Assembly: GCA_964486625.1 (NCBI GenBank)
Contig: CAZANW010000100.1
Coordinates: forward strand, 1 to 5,178
Direction of reading: 5' to 3'
DNA: 5,178 nt
Origin: JAWCQZ01 sp964486625
Lineage (GTDB): Archaea; Halobacteriota; Syntropharchaeia; JACQPP01
Shown: positions 1 to 4,918 of the stretch, piece after piece
Layout: each line of letters starts with the position of its first letter
Numbering within the stretch: the first letter of the stretch is position 1
The notes under the pieces: model-generated
Seen by the model: the letters and a program-made list of their open reading frames with translations, nothing else
Databases searched by the model: none
Told to the model about the DNA's origin: nothing
Translations under genes and position numbers: made by a program

Positions 1-261
1 GGTCTGATCGGTCTGCAATTCCATCCGGAGGTCGTCCATACCAGCTTCGGCAAGGAAGTCATCCGCAACTTCCTGTTCGAGGTGTGCCGCTGCGAGGGCA
101 CCTGGACAGCGCAGTCGTTCGTCGACCAAGCCGTGTCCGAGATTCGCGAGAAGGTCGGCCCGGGCCGGGTCATCTGCGCTCTCTCTGGGGGCGTGGATTC
201 GGCCGTGGTGGCGGTCCTCCTCCACCCCCGGCTGGGAGAGCCGCAGAAGACCGCTCAGTAA
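1..261 (+). CDS. guaA: GMP synthase (glutamine-hydrolysing), internal fragment broken after the P-loop
   Basis: GMP synthase makes GMP from XMP, ATP and glutamine in the last step of guanine nucleotide synthesis in the cytosol. Frame 1 is open from the window edge. It begins inside the class I glutamine amidotransferase domain, with the QFHPEV motif whose His8 and Glu10 (fragment numbering) are the His and Glu of the Cys-His-Glu triad. It then shows the usual linker (CxCxGTW, residues 29-35) and enters the ATP-pyrophosphatase domain with the SGGVDS P-loop at residues 62-67. The match ends around LLH (residues 73-75, to about 225). The next 11 codons resemble nothing in GuaA and run to a TAA at 259-261. 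About 300 residues of catalytic and dimerisation domain are therefore absent. The ORF end overlaps the 3' end of the convergent SDR gene by 3 bp. The family is certain; the product cannot be functional as it stands. The break is either a real rearrangement or an assembly join. Confidence 0.9.
   Translation, partial: GLIGLQFHPEVVHTSFGKEVIRNFLFEVCRCEGTWTAQSFVDQAVSEIREKVGPGRVICALSGGVDSAVVAVLLHPRLGEPQKTAQ
223..254. other. Break point between guaA and the SDR 3' flank
   Basis: GuaA similarity ends near 225, and the SDR gene on the opposite strand has its stop codon at 255-257. The roughly 30 bp between them belong to neither gene family. They read as ordinary downstream spacer of the SDR gene fused to the interior of guaA. 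No insertion-sequence ends, target-site duplication or tRNA is visible here. The exact join cannot be placed better than about 220-255 by eye. Confidence 0.6.
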
Positions 262-1247
262 CTCTTGGCCCGCTTCCGCACGAACTCCCGGTCCTTCATG
301 TAGCCCTTCATCAACTCGACCGCGGCCTCCGCCGCCGATTTCGTGGGCCTGTAACCGAGGAGCCGCTTCGCCTTCTCGACGCTGTAGACGTTGGGGTGGA
401 AGAGGTAGTCATACTGGTAGCGGGGGAGGTCGTGGAGGCCCAGGAGGCGGGTGAAGTCGAGCATGGGGACCGCGAGCCACGGGGGGACGTGGACGATGCG
501 GGAGCGGCTCCCCGCCGCCCGGATGAGGGCCTGGACAATCTCCAGGTGGGTCGAGGAGCGGTCGGTCGAGATGTTGAAGGCCTCGCCGACGGCACTCTCC
601 TTCTCGCCGCAGAGGATGTGGCCCCGGAGCACGTCGTCGAAATAGACGAAGTCGCCCTGGATGTCCCCCTTCCCCGCCATGGGGACCACCTTGTGGTCGA
701 GGATGCGGTCCATGAGGTCGAGGGTGGGGCGGTGGTTGTAGTAGCCCGGCCCGCAGATGGTCGGCATCCGGCACGCCGCGGCCGGCAGCCCGCGCTCGCG
801 GTGGTAGCGCCAGAGAATCTTTTCGGCCTCGAGTTTGTGGCGGCCATACCACCCGACCGGCGCGTCGGTGGGGGCGTCCTCGGGGCAGGGGAACGGGGGG
901 CGAGTGCCGTAAATCTCAATCGTGCTGGTGTGGACGAGCCGCCGGACCCCCGCCGCCGCGCTCTCCCGGAAGACGTTCTCGCTGCCGTTGATGTTGATGT
1001 CCCACCGCTCCTCCTCGGGCAGTTTCGAGAGGGACTGGACGAAGGCGACGTGGAAGACCGTGTCCGCTCCCTTGAGGCAGTTGCGGACCGTTTCCTTGCT
1101 CCGCATGTCCCCCTCCACGAACTCCGCGCCCTCCGGGACGTATTTGGTCCGCTTGACATCGAGGATGCGGACCTTCTCGCCGCGCTCCAGGAGGGCCCGG
1201 GCGAGGTGACTGCCGAGGTAGCCAGCGCCGCCGGTCACGAGATGCAT
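255..1247 (-). CDS. Extended SDR NAD-dependent epimerase/dehydratase (330 aa)
   Basis: This is a complete short-chain dehydrogenase/reductase of the extended (UDP-sugar epimerase / 3-beta-HSD-like) type, probably a cytosolic NAD(P)-dependent oxidoreductase or epimerase. The nucleotide-binding motif GGAGYLG lies at residues 6-12 with Gly6, Gly9 and Gly12. Asp30 at the end of the second strand suggests NAD preference. Asn87 sits in the usual NxxG..N region, the catalytic Ser/Thr is in HTST (106-109), and the YxxxK pair is Tyr134/Lys138 in WYGRHK. A GDFVYFDDV segment matches the conserved FVHVDDV strand of the family. Length is typical. The ATG start at 1245-1247 has a good ribosome-binding site. 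The gene follows the MBL-fold gene by 10 bp, so the two form an operon. The substrate cannot be read from sequence: sugar-nucleotide epimerase, sterol/steroid-type dehydrogenase and cinnamoyl-CoA-reductase-like roles all fit the fold. Its 3' end runs into the broken guaA fragment. Confidence 0.93.
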   Translation of the reverse strand: MHLVTGGAGYLGSHLARALLERGEKVRILDVKRTKYVPEGAEFVEGDMRSKETVRNCLKGADTVFHVAFVQSLSKLPEEERWDININGSENVFRESAAAGVRRLVHTSTIEIYGTRPPFPCPEDAPTDAPVGWYGRHKLEAEKILWRYHRERGLPAAACRMPTICGPGYYNHRPTLDLMDRILDHKVVPMAGKGDIQGDFVYFDDVLRGHILCGEKESAVGEAFNISTDRSSTHLEIVQALIRAAGSRSRIVHVPPWLAVPMLDFTRLLGLHDLPRYQYDYLFHPNVYSVEKAKRLLGYRPTKSAAEAAVELMKGYMKDREFVRKRAKSY

Positions 1248-1254
1248 CGTTAGG

Positions 1255-1259
1255 CCCTT
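1255..1259 (-). promoter_or_regulatory. Shine-Dalgarno site of the SDR gene
   Basis: On the minus strand AAGGG stands 7 nt before the SDR ATG and overlaps the TAA stop of the upstream MBL-fold gene (TAAGGG). This supports the 1247 start and translational coupling of the two genes. Confidence 0.7.
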
Positions 1260-2169
1260 ATGCCCGGACGGTTTTAAACCCCGCCCCGTTAGCCTCCATC
1301 CGCCCCCCGGCGACGAGCCGCCGCAGGTGCATCTCCATCATCACCTTCTCGAAGAACCGGTCCCACCGGCTCGCCGCGACCTTCTGCGGGCCGTAGATGG
1401 TCCCCCGGTCGGCGAGCCAGTCGAGGTCGTGGGGCTCGCGGCAGAGTTCGAGCAGCGCCTCGTCCCTCTTGTCGAAGGCGGCCCGGTAGCCCGCGAACCT
1501 GCCGGGGACCTTTTCCCGTGCCGGGAGCCTCCCGTGGCTCGGGGTCACCGCGTCGCACCTCTCCGCGATGCGGGCGAGCCGCTCCACGGCCGCCACCGAG
1601 TCCTCGAGGCTGCAGTTGGGCCAGCCATACCACGGGCCGAAGCGGGAGAGGTCCACGTCGGCGGTGAAGAGGATGCCCCGCGACTCCTCGTGGAATGCGA
1701 CGTGGCCCGGGCTGTGCCCCTCGGCTCCGACGACCCGCCAGCGGGTCTCGCCGAAGTCGAGGAGGTCCCCGGGCCGGAGGGCGCGGGCGACGGGCGCGGG
1801 TTTCCAGCCGGCGAGATTCATGGTGCGGCCGGTCTCCCGCTCTACGAGGTCCCGGGTCACCCCGCACTGCCGGACGTAGCCCTCTTGTGACTCGATGCCC
1901 TCCCGGTCCCCCTCGGGGGCCCAGATTTCGTGAAACCGGCTGTTGTGGTAGATGTGGTCGAGGTGGAAGTGGCTGTTCAGGACGAGGTCCACCGGGGGGA
2001 GGTGGGGGAGTTGCCCGTTGCCGGTGTCAATCAGGACGGTTAAATCGTCGAGAATCAAGAGGCTGTTGCTCCGCATGGGGCCCTGGGCGTAGATGAAGAA
2101 GATTCCCTCGGCGACCTCGGTGAAGGCGGAATGGCTCTTCAGCCACTCGGAGTGGCGGTGTGGGTCCAC
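1258..2169 (-). CDS. Metallo-beta-lactamase-fold hydrolase (303 aa)
   Basis: This is a metal-dependent hydrolase of the MBL superfamily, probably cytosolic and dinuclear. The metal ligands are all present: SHFHLDH gives His67, His69, Asp71 and His72; EGHSPGH gives His152; the Asp of TADVD is Asp171; and SHG gives His212. Residues 20-50 supply the opening beta strands (VAEGIFFIYAQG ... LIDTG). After about residue 225 a helical C-terminal extension follows, of the kind seen in glyoxalase II-like, lactonase-like and LACTB2-type members. The start is a GTG at 2167-2169. The frame stays open upstream to a stop at 2305-2307 but holds no ATG, GTG or TTG there. The next Met is residue 32, which would remove the first strand, so GTG is preferred although no clear Shine-Dalgarno precedes it. 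It is first gene of a two-gene operon with the SDR. The substrate (thioester, lactone, phosphodiester or other) is unknown. Confidence 0.92.
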   Translation of the reverse strand: MDPHRHSEWLKSHSAFTEVAEGIFFIYAQGPMRSNSLLILDDLTVLIDTGNGQLPHLPPVDLVLNSHFHLDHIYHNSRFHEIWAPEGDREGIESQEGYVRQCGVTRDLVERETGRTMNLAGWKPAPVARALRPGDLLDFGETRWRVVGAEGHSPGHVAFHEESRGILFTADVDLSRFGPWYGWPNCSLEDSVAAVERLARIAERCDAVTPSHGRLPAREKVPGRFAGYRAAFDKRDEALLELCREPHDLDWLADRGTIYGPQKVAASRWDRFFEKVMMEMHLRRLVAGGRMEANGAGFKTVRA

Positions 2170-2212
2170 GGGAGGGCTGTGCGATGCAGAAAAAGAACCT
2201 TTCCCACGGCCA

Positions 2213-2311
2213 TCCAGAGTGACATGTGTTGCACAGGGGATGCTTTTCTCCGCGCCTACTCTGGAGAGCGAAGGGGTTGTAACCCCATCGACTGATGGCG
2301 GTTCTCAGAAC
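2213..2311. repeat. Intergenic cluster of short inverted repeats
   Basis: The gap between the two-TM gene and the MBL gene (2170-2333) holds several small dyads. TCCAGAGT at 2213-2220 pairs with ACTCTGGA at 2258-2265. TGTG/CACA lie at 2225-2228 and 2232-2235. GGGGTT/AACCCC lie at 2273-2278 and 2281-2286. CCATC/GATGG lie at 2285-2289 and 2294-2298. GTTCT/AGAAC lie at 2301-2305 and 2307-2311. The last three stand side by side, just downstream of the two-TM gene stop. None has a following T-tract on the minus strand, so a classic intrinsic terminator is not shown. They could act in transcription end or mRNA stability, or as operators for the MBL-SDR operon, whose promoter must lie in or near this gap. 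I could not identify a convincing -35/-10 or archaeal TATA box. Confidence 0.45.
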
Positions 2312-2333
2312 TGTGACGTGTTACATTTATTTC

Positions 2334-2543
2334 TCATCGTGTTTGATGAAGGCGATAGCTTATTACTAGAAAAAATGCCCCCCCAGCAAAAGATATAGCA
2401 TCCAGCACAAAGCGCCACTTTAGGTCAATTATGTAAATTTCTAAAAATATGAGTGGGAAAAGTAGTGCGAAAAAAACTCCTATAGATGCTAATACCAGCG
2501 CAGTGATTCTTCTTATAACGGCATTATTTATGGTTTTTTGCAT
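2334..2543 (-). CDS. Small two-TM membrane protein (69 aa), candidate immunity/partner of PEGA protein A
   Basis: No family is recognised. The frame is open from 2621, but the ATG at 2541-2543 (MQKTINNAVIRR) is the natural start. The extra upstream codons are the other-frame reading of the A gene and look non-native (Cys/Arg-rich). From this ATG the protein is 69 residues. Hydrophobic spans lie at about 13-37 and 44-62, separated by a short loop with Asp and Lys, and the ends are basic, so both termini are probably cytosolic. The coding sequence is clearly AT-richer than the PEGA region and matches the AT-rich tail of gene A. It overlaps the end of A by 16 bp, implying translational coupling, with no strong Shine-Dalgarno visible. 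Position, size and topology suit an immunity protein for a membrane-active tail, but that is inference. It could simply be a small membrane protein of unknown role. Confidence 0.62.
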   Translation of the reverse strand: MQKTINNAVIRRITALVLASIGVFFALLFPLIFLEIYIIDLKWRFVLDAISFAGGAFFLVISYRLHQTR

Positions 2544-3643
2544 GAGTTCTCGGCAACGCTGGACCCGATAGCAAAGACAATTATACTCCCGGCTGCGAAT
2601 TGACCAACCACCGGAATCCATCCTATCAATGCGCCAACGATTATAGCGGCGATTATGCCTGCAACGCCTCGGATAGTAAGTGCAGTACCTACGTCACAAC
2701 TGAAACTACCAGTTGACTTGGGTATGGGAAGATTAGGAATGGAACTTGCTGCCAAACTAATCGCTTGTAGATCGGGTTTCTGGATTTCATATGCCAAACT
2801 CCACGGCACCACCACCCCCGCCCCCGGCCCCCCTCCGAGGTAGGCGGTCCCCCCCGCCGGCACGTTGAGGGTCTTCGAGAACACCTGGTAGCCCGCCCGC
2901 TGGACGGTGACCGTCTGGCTCCCGGGCGCGACTTCGTCGAACTGGACGTTGCAGCCGCTGGTGGAGATTTTGGTGACCTGGCCCACGGTCACGATGCAGT
3001 CGGGGAGGGACCTCAGCCGGACGTCCACGGCGAAGCCCTTCACGCTCCCCGGGCTCGGCGGGGGCACGACGAGGTCGGCGTGGACCTCGGTGGTCTGCCC
3101 GGGCGGGTAGGTGAACACTTCGACGGTGGTCTGGTAGCCGGAGAGCCGGTACTCCACGGCGCACAAACTGCAGGGGGTGCCGGTCCCCATGTCGAGGGTG
3201 AAGGGGGTCGTTCCCAGGCGGGCCTCAGTGGCAAAAGGCGGAAGAGTGTTTGCGTAAACGTCGGCCCCGGAGGGGGTCGAGGTGAAGGTGACGAGGGCGG
3301 AGGTGGTCGGGGACGGGGTCGGCGTGGGGCTCGACGTGGGCGTAGGGGTCGGGGTGGCCCCGGGAGGCGTCGGGGTGGGGGTCGGCGTGGGGGTCGGGGT
3401 CGGCCCCGGCGGCGGGGAGGAGGTGGAGAAGGCGATGTTGAAGTAGCTGGAGGAGGCGGAGGTGCCGTCCAGCGGGTAGTAGGTCCGGAACTGGCAGAAG
3501 CAGACGCCGCCCGCGAGGGTCCCCCCGCCCGCCCCGTAGGCCTGGATGCCCGCGAAGGTGACGCCGCTGTCCGCGTCCCCCCTCCAGTTGACGATGCCGA
3601 CGGTGAGGTTGAGTCCCTTTCCGGCCTCGGATGTATTGCTCAT
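2528..3643 (-). CDS. PEGA-domain protein A with Pro-Thr linker and hydrophobic variable C-terminal tail (371 aa)
   Basis: Domains in order: an unrecognised Gly-rich N-terminal region (about 11-73) with Cys48/Cys50; a Pro-Thr linker (77-114); a PEGA domain (117-193) with STPSGADVY, LGTTPFTLDMG and EYRLSGYQTT, typical of this surface-associated beta fold; a second PEGA-like domain (201-269) ending APGSQTVTVQRAGYQ; a GGGPG turn; and a tail (283-371). The tail holds two long hydrophobic Gly/Ala/Ile stretches (about 324-342 and 345-364) around a GWIPVVGQ turn, flanked by Cys316 and Cys368. This resembles a membrane-inserting hairpin. The tail DNA is AT-rich, unlike the GC-rich body. The ATG at 3641-3643 overlaps the TGA of the upstream 4TM gene as ATGA, and an in-frame stop at 3662-3664 rules out a longer start. 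No signal peptide is visible, which is odd for this architecture and may mean that the 5' end was replaced. The 3' end overlaps the two-TM gene. Function is unknown: surface adhesin and toxin carrier are both possible. Confidence 0.85.
   Translation of the reverse strand: MSNTSEAGKGLNLTVGIVNWRGDADSGVTFAGIQAYGAGGGTLAGGVCFCQFRTYYPLDGTSASSSYFNIAFSTSSPPPGPTPTPTPTPTPTPPGATPTPTPTSSPTPTPSPTTSALVTFTSTPSGADVYANTLPPFATEARLGTTPFTLDMGTGTPCSLCAVEYRLSGYQTTVEVFTYPPGQTTEVHADLVVPPPSPGSVKGFAVDVRLRSLPDCIVTVGQVTKISTSGCNVQFDEVAPGSQTVTVQRAGYQVFSKTLNVPAGGTAYLGGGPGAGVVVPWSLAYEIQKPDLQAISLAASSIPNLPIPKSTGSFSCDVGTALTIRGVAGIIAAIIVGALIGWIPVVGQFAAGSIIVFAIGSSVAENSCKKP
2799..3284 (-). repeat. PEGA repeat, copy A (direct repeat of 4385-4867)
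   Basis: This is a direct repeat on the same strand as copy B, aligned with a single 3-bp indel near the Met-Gly-Thr/Met-Gly-Leu codons. Positions 2892-3043 are identical by eye to 4478-4629 (152 bp, synonymous sites included). The flanking parts carry scattered differences, more of them on the PEGA-1 side. Similarity stops abruptly at 2799/4385, after the codons for Trp-Ser, and at 3284/4867. Confidence 0.9.
3302..3415 (-). repeat. Pro-Thr linker repeat within gene A (G-rich on + strand)
   Basis: This stretch is built of imperfect 6-bp units coding Pro-Thr, with Ser and Gly-Ala interruptions (residues 77-114 of protein A). On the + strand it is G-rich, with several GGGG/GGGGG runs between about 3346 and 3402 that could form a G-quadruplex. 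Such linkers act as flexible spacers between domains. The DNA is prone to slippage in multiples of 6 bp, which would keep the frame but change the linker length. The broken PEGA gene B has no equivalent stretch. Confidence 0.8.
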
Positions 3644-3999
3644 TTCTTTGCTTCGGCCACTTCATCCGTAACTATGTTGTGTAAAAAGAAGTTTCTAAGT
3701 GGTCGCAGAGAATAGACGATCAGCAACAATGCTCCTGCCACGATTCCTGCCAAGCCGATTGAAATATCTTGGGAAGGTGGATATAATTGAATGGCGCCAT
3801 AACTAATCACGAGTATTGCCATCAAAAAGTAGCCAGAGAGATTTGATTTAAATGGAGTTATTTTAAACTCGTAAAGCAGCATTGACAAGGAGAGGACAAG
3901 GCTGAATAGCCAAAATACGCTACGCGTGACTAACATATACGTAGATAGAGCGAGCAATGCAAGAAGAAATAAAACGAAGACAGTATTGGGTCTTTTCAT
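3640..3999 (-). CDS. Small four-TM membrane protein (119 aa), candidate immunity/partner of PEGA protein B tail
   Basis: No family is recognised. Four hydrophobic spans are visible at about 6-24, 27-43, 55-73 and 79-97, with a basic N-terminus (MKRP) and a C-terminal tail rich in charge (RPLRN ... DEVAEAKK), so both ends are probably cytosolic. The gene is AT-rich like the B tail just upstream. The ATG at 3997-3999 lies 9 bp after the TAA of B, with no clear Shine-Dalgarno. The TGA at 3640-3642 overlaps the ATG of gene A as ATGA, so it is locked between B and A in one transcript. Immunity proteins against pore-forming colicins are membrane proteins of similar size with three or four TMs, which makes that role plausible here, but there is no sequence evidence of kinship. 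Confidence 0.72.
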   Translation of the reverse strand: MKRPNTVFVLFLLALLALSTYMLVTRSVFWLFSLVLSLSMLLYEFKITPFKSNLSGYFLMAILVISYGAIQLYPPSQDISIGLAGIVAGALLLIVYSLRPLRNFFLHNIVTDEVAEAKK

Positions 4000-4008
4000 C
4001 TGTGGGGT

Positions 4009-4773
4009 TTAGATATAACAGGTTGCAACATCTACCACCAGAGGCCCTACCTTGGCGATGAGGGGTGCACAGAGAGTGAGTGATAGGCCGCGTGTTGCTT
4101 TTGCAGATTTGGCACCAACCGCACACATGGCAATCATTCCGGCTGGGGCTCTTGGGTCCAGATCGGCGATACATCCCAGCGGGTCGGAATCCGTTGCGCA
4201 AAACTCTGCAACCTTCCGTAGTGCGCATTGATTCGCATCCCCTTCCGGTGGTTGGACCTCTTTAAGAAGAAACTCGGCTTTCAGTTTCGTCAAGTTGCCA
4301 TCGAGAATGAACTGTGGAGTCGTCAGTCGGAAACTATCCCCGAGTTTTGCTTTTTGGTTAGCATCTCCAACGAAAGATCCCACGCTCCACGGCACCACCG
4401 TCCCCACCCCCGGCCCCCCTCCGAGGTAGGCGGTCCCCCCCGCCGGGACGTTGAGGGTCGTGGAGAACACCTGGTGCCCCGCCCGCTGGACGGTGACCGT
4501 CTGGCTCCCGGGCGCGACTTCGTCGAACTGGACGTTGCAGCCGCTGGTGGAGATTTTGGTGACCTGGCCCACGGTCACGATGCAGTCGGGGAGGGACCTC
4601 AGCCGGACGTCCACGGCGAAGCCCTTCACCTGCCCGGGGAGGGGCGGGGGCACGACGAGGTCGGCGTGGACCTCGGTGGTCTGGCTGAGCGGATAGTCGA
4701 ACACCTTGAAGGTTGTCTGGTAGCCGGGGAGCCGATACTCCACCACGCACTCGGAGCAAGAGCGGAGCCCCAT
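4009..4773 (-). CDS. PEGA-domain protein B, 5'-truncated, with Cys-rich variable C-terminal tail (254 aa from first ATG)
   Basis: The first ATG lies in the middle of the first PEGA domain (MGLRSC), at the Met equivalent to residue 152 of protein A. Homology to A continues upstream to about 4867 (STPSGADVF, LGTTPFTLDMG) in a frame that opens at 4966 but contains no ATG, GTG or TTG start. The N-terminal domain and Pro-Thr linker seen in A are missing. The second PEGA-like domain is almost identical to that of A (about 50 residues without a change). After Trp129-Ser the tail (130-254) is unrelated to the tail of A. It is AT-rich in DNA and carries six cysteines, a mid section with mixed charge (KLKAEFLLKEVQ) and a more hydrophobic C-terminal third (AGMIAMCAVGAK, IAKVGPLVVDVATCYI). 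It is followed after 9 bp by the 4TM gene. The upstream MFS fragment is in another frame, so no fusion protein is made. It is either a broken gene, a silent cassette, or the victim of an assembly join. Confidence 0.65.
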   Translation of the reverse strand: MGLRSCSECVVEYRLPGYQTTFKVFDYPLSQTTEVHADLVVPPPLPGQVKGFAVDVRLRSLPDCIVTVGQVTKISTSGCNVQFDEVAPGSQTVTVQRAGHQVFSTTLNVPAGGTAYLGGGPGVGTVVPWSVGSFVGDANQKAKLGDSFRLTTPQFILDGNLTKLKAEFLLKEVQPPEGDANQCALRKVAEFCATDSDPLGCIADLDPRAPAGMIAMCAVGAKSAKATRGLSLTLCAPLIAKVGPLVVDVATCYI

Positions 4774-4867
4774 GTCGAGGGTGAAGGGGGTCGTCCCCAG
4801 GCGGTCTCCCTGGTTGAAAGGCAGGAGTTGGAAGGCGAAGACGTCGGCCCCGGAGGGGGTGGAGGTG
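4385..4867 (-). repeat. PEGA repeat, copy B (direct repeat of 2799-3284)
   Basis: This is the second copy of the PEGA-coding repeat. The left limit at 4385 is sharp: CTCCACGG is shared and the next base leftwards begins the unrelated AT-rich tail. The right limit at 4867 coincides with the loss of the PEGA reading frame's relatedness to copy A and the approach to the MFS fragment. Confidence 0.9.
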
Positions 4868-4918
4868 GCCAGGCACCGCGGGAATACGGGCGGGCAGGCC
4901 CGGCCCCGCCTGCTTGCG
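4868..4918. other. Break point between PEGA gene B and the MFS fragment, with a hairpin
   Basis: About 50 bp here fit neither the PEGA repeat nor the MFS family. They contain a GC-only stem, GCAGGC at 4894-4899 and GCCTGC at 4908-4913 around an 8-base loop. The two genes on either side are on the same strand but in different frames. Sequence of this kind is difficult for polymerases and assemblers, and is also a plausible recombination spot. I see no insertion-sequence ends or duplicated target. Confidence 0.55.

Noticed and set aside
84..1253. Long + strand open frame of 389 codons
   Set aside because: It lies opposite the SDR gene, whose motifs are complete. The translation is Arg/Val/Glu/Pro-rich low-complexity sequence typical of an antisense shadow in GC-rich DNA.
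2273..2286. Intrinsic transcription terminator for the PEGA chain
   Set aside because: The GGGGTT/AACCCC stem has only a two-base centre and is followed on the minus strand by TTCGCTC rather than a T-tract, so it is left as a dyad.
2093..2398. + strand 101-codon open frame across the intergenic gap
   Set aside because: Its ends are antisense to the MBL and two-TM genes and its middle covers the dyad cluster. There is no ribosome-binding site or recognisable domain.
3302..3415. Possible CRISPR-like or other spaced repeat array
   Set aside because: The units are contiguous 6-bp Pro-Thr codon repeats inside a coding region, with no spacers.
3920..4228. Minus-strand 102-codon open frame overlapping the B tail and 4TM gene
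   Set aside because: It is out of frame with both genes, and its Cys/Arg/Ser-rich translation is not protein-like. The overlapping frames have better composition and gene-like boundaries.
225..4870. Transposon or insertion element occupying the interior
   Set aside because: No transposase, integrase, terminal inverted repeats or target duplication is visible, and the genes at the two edges are not halves of one gene.
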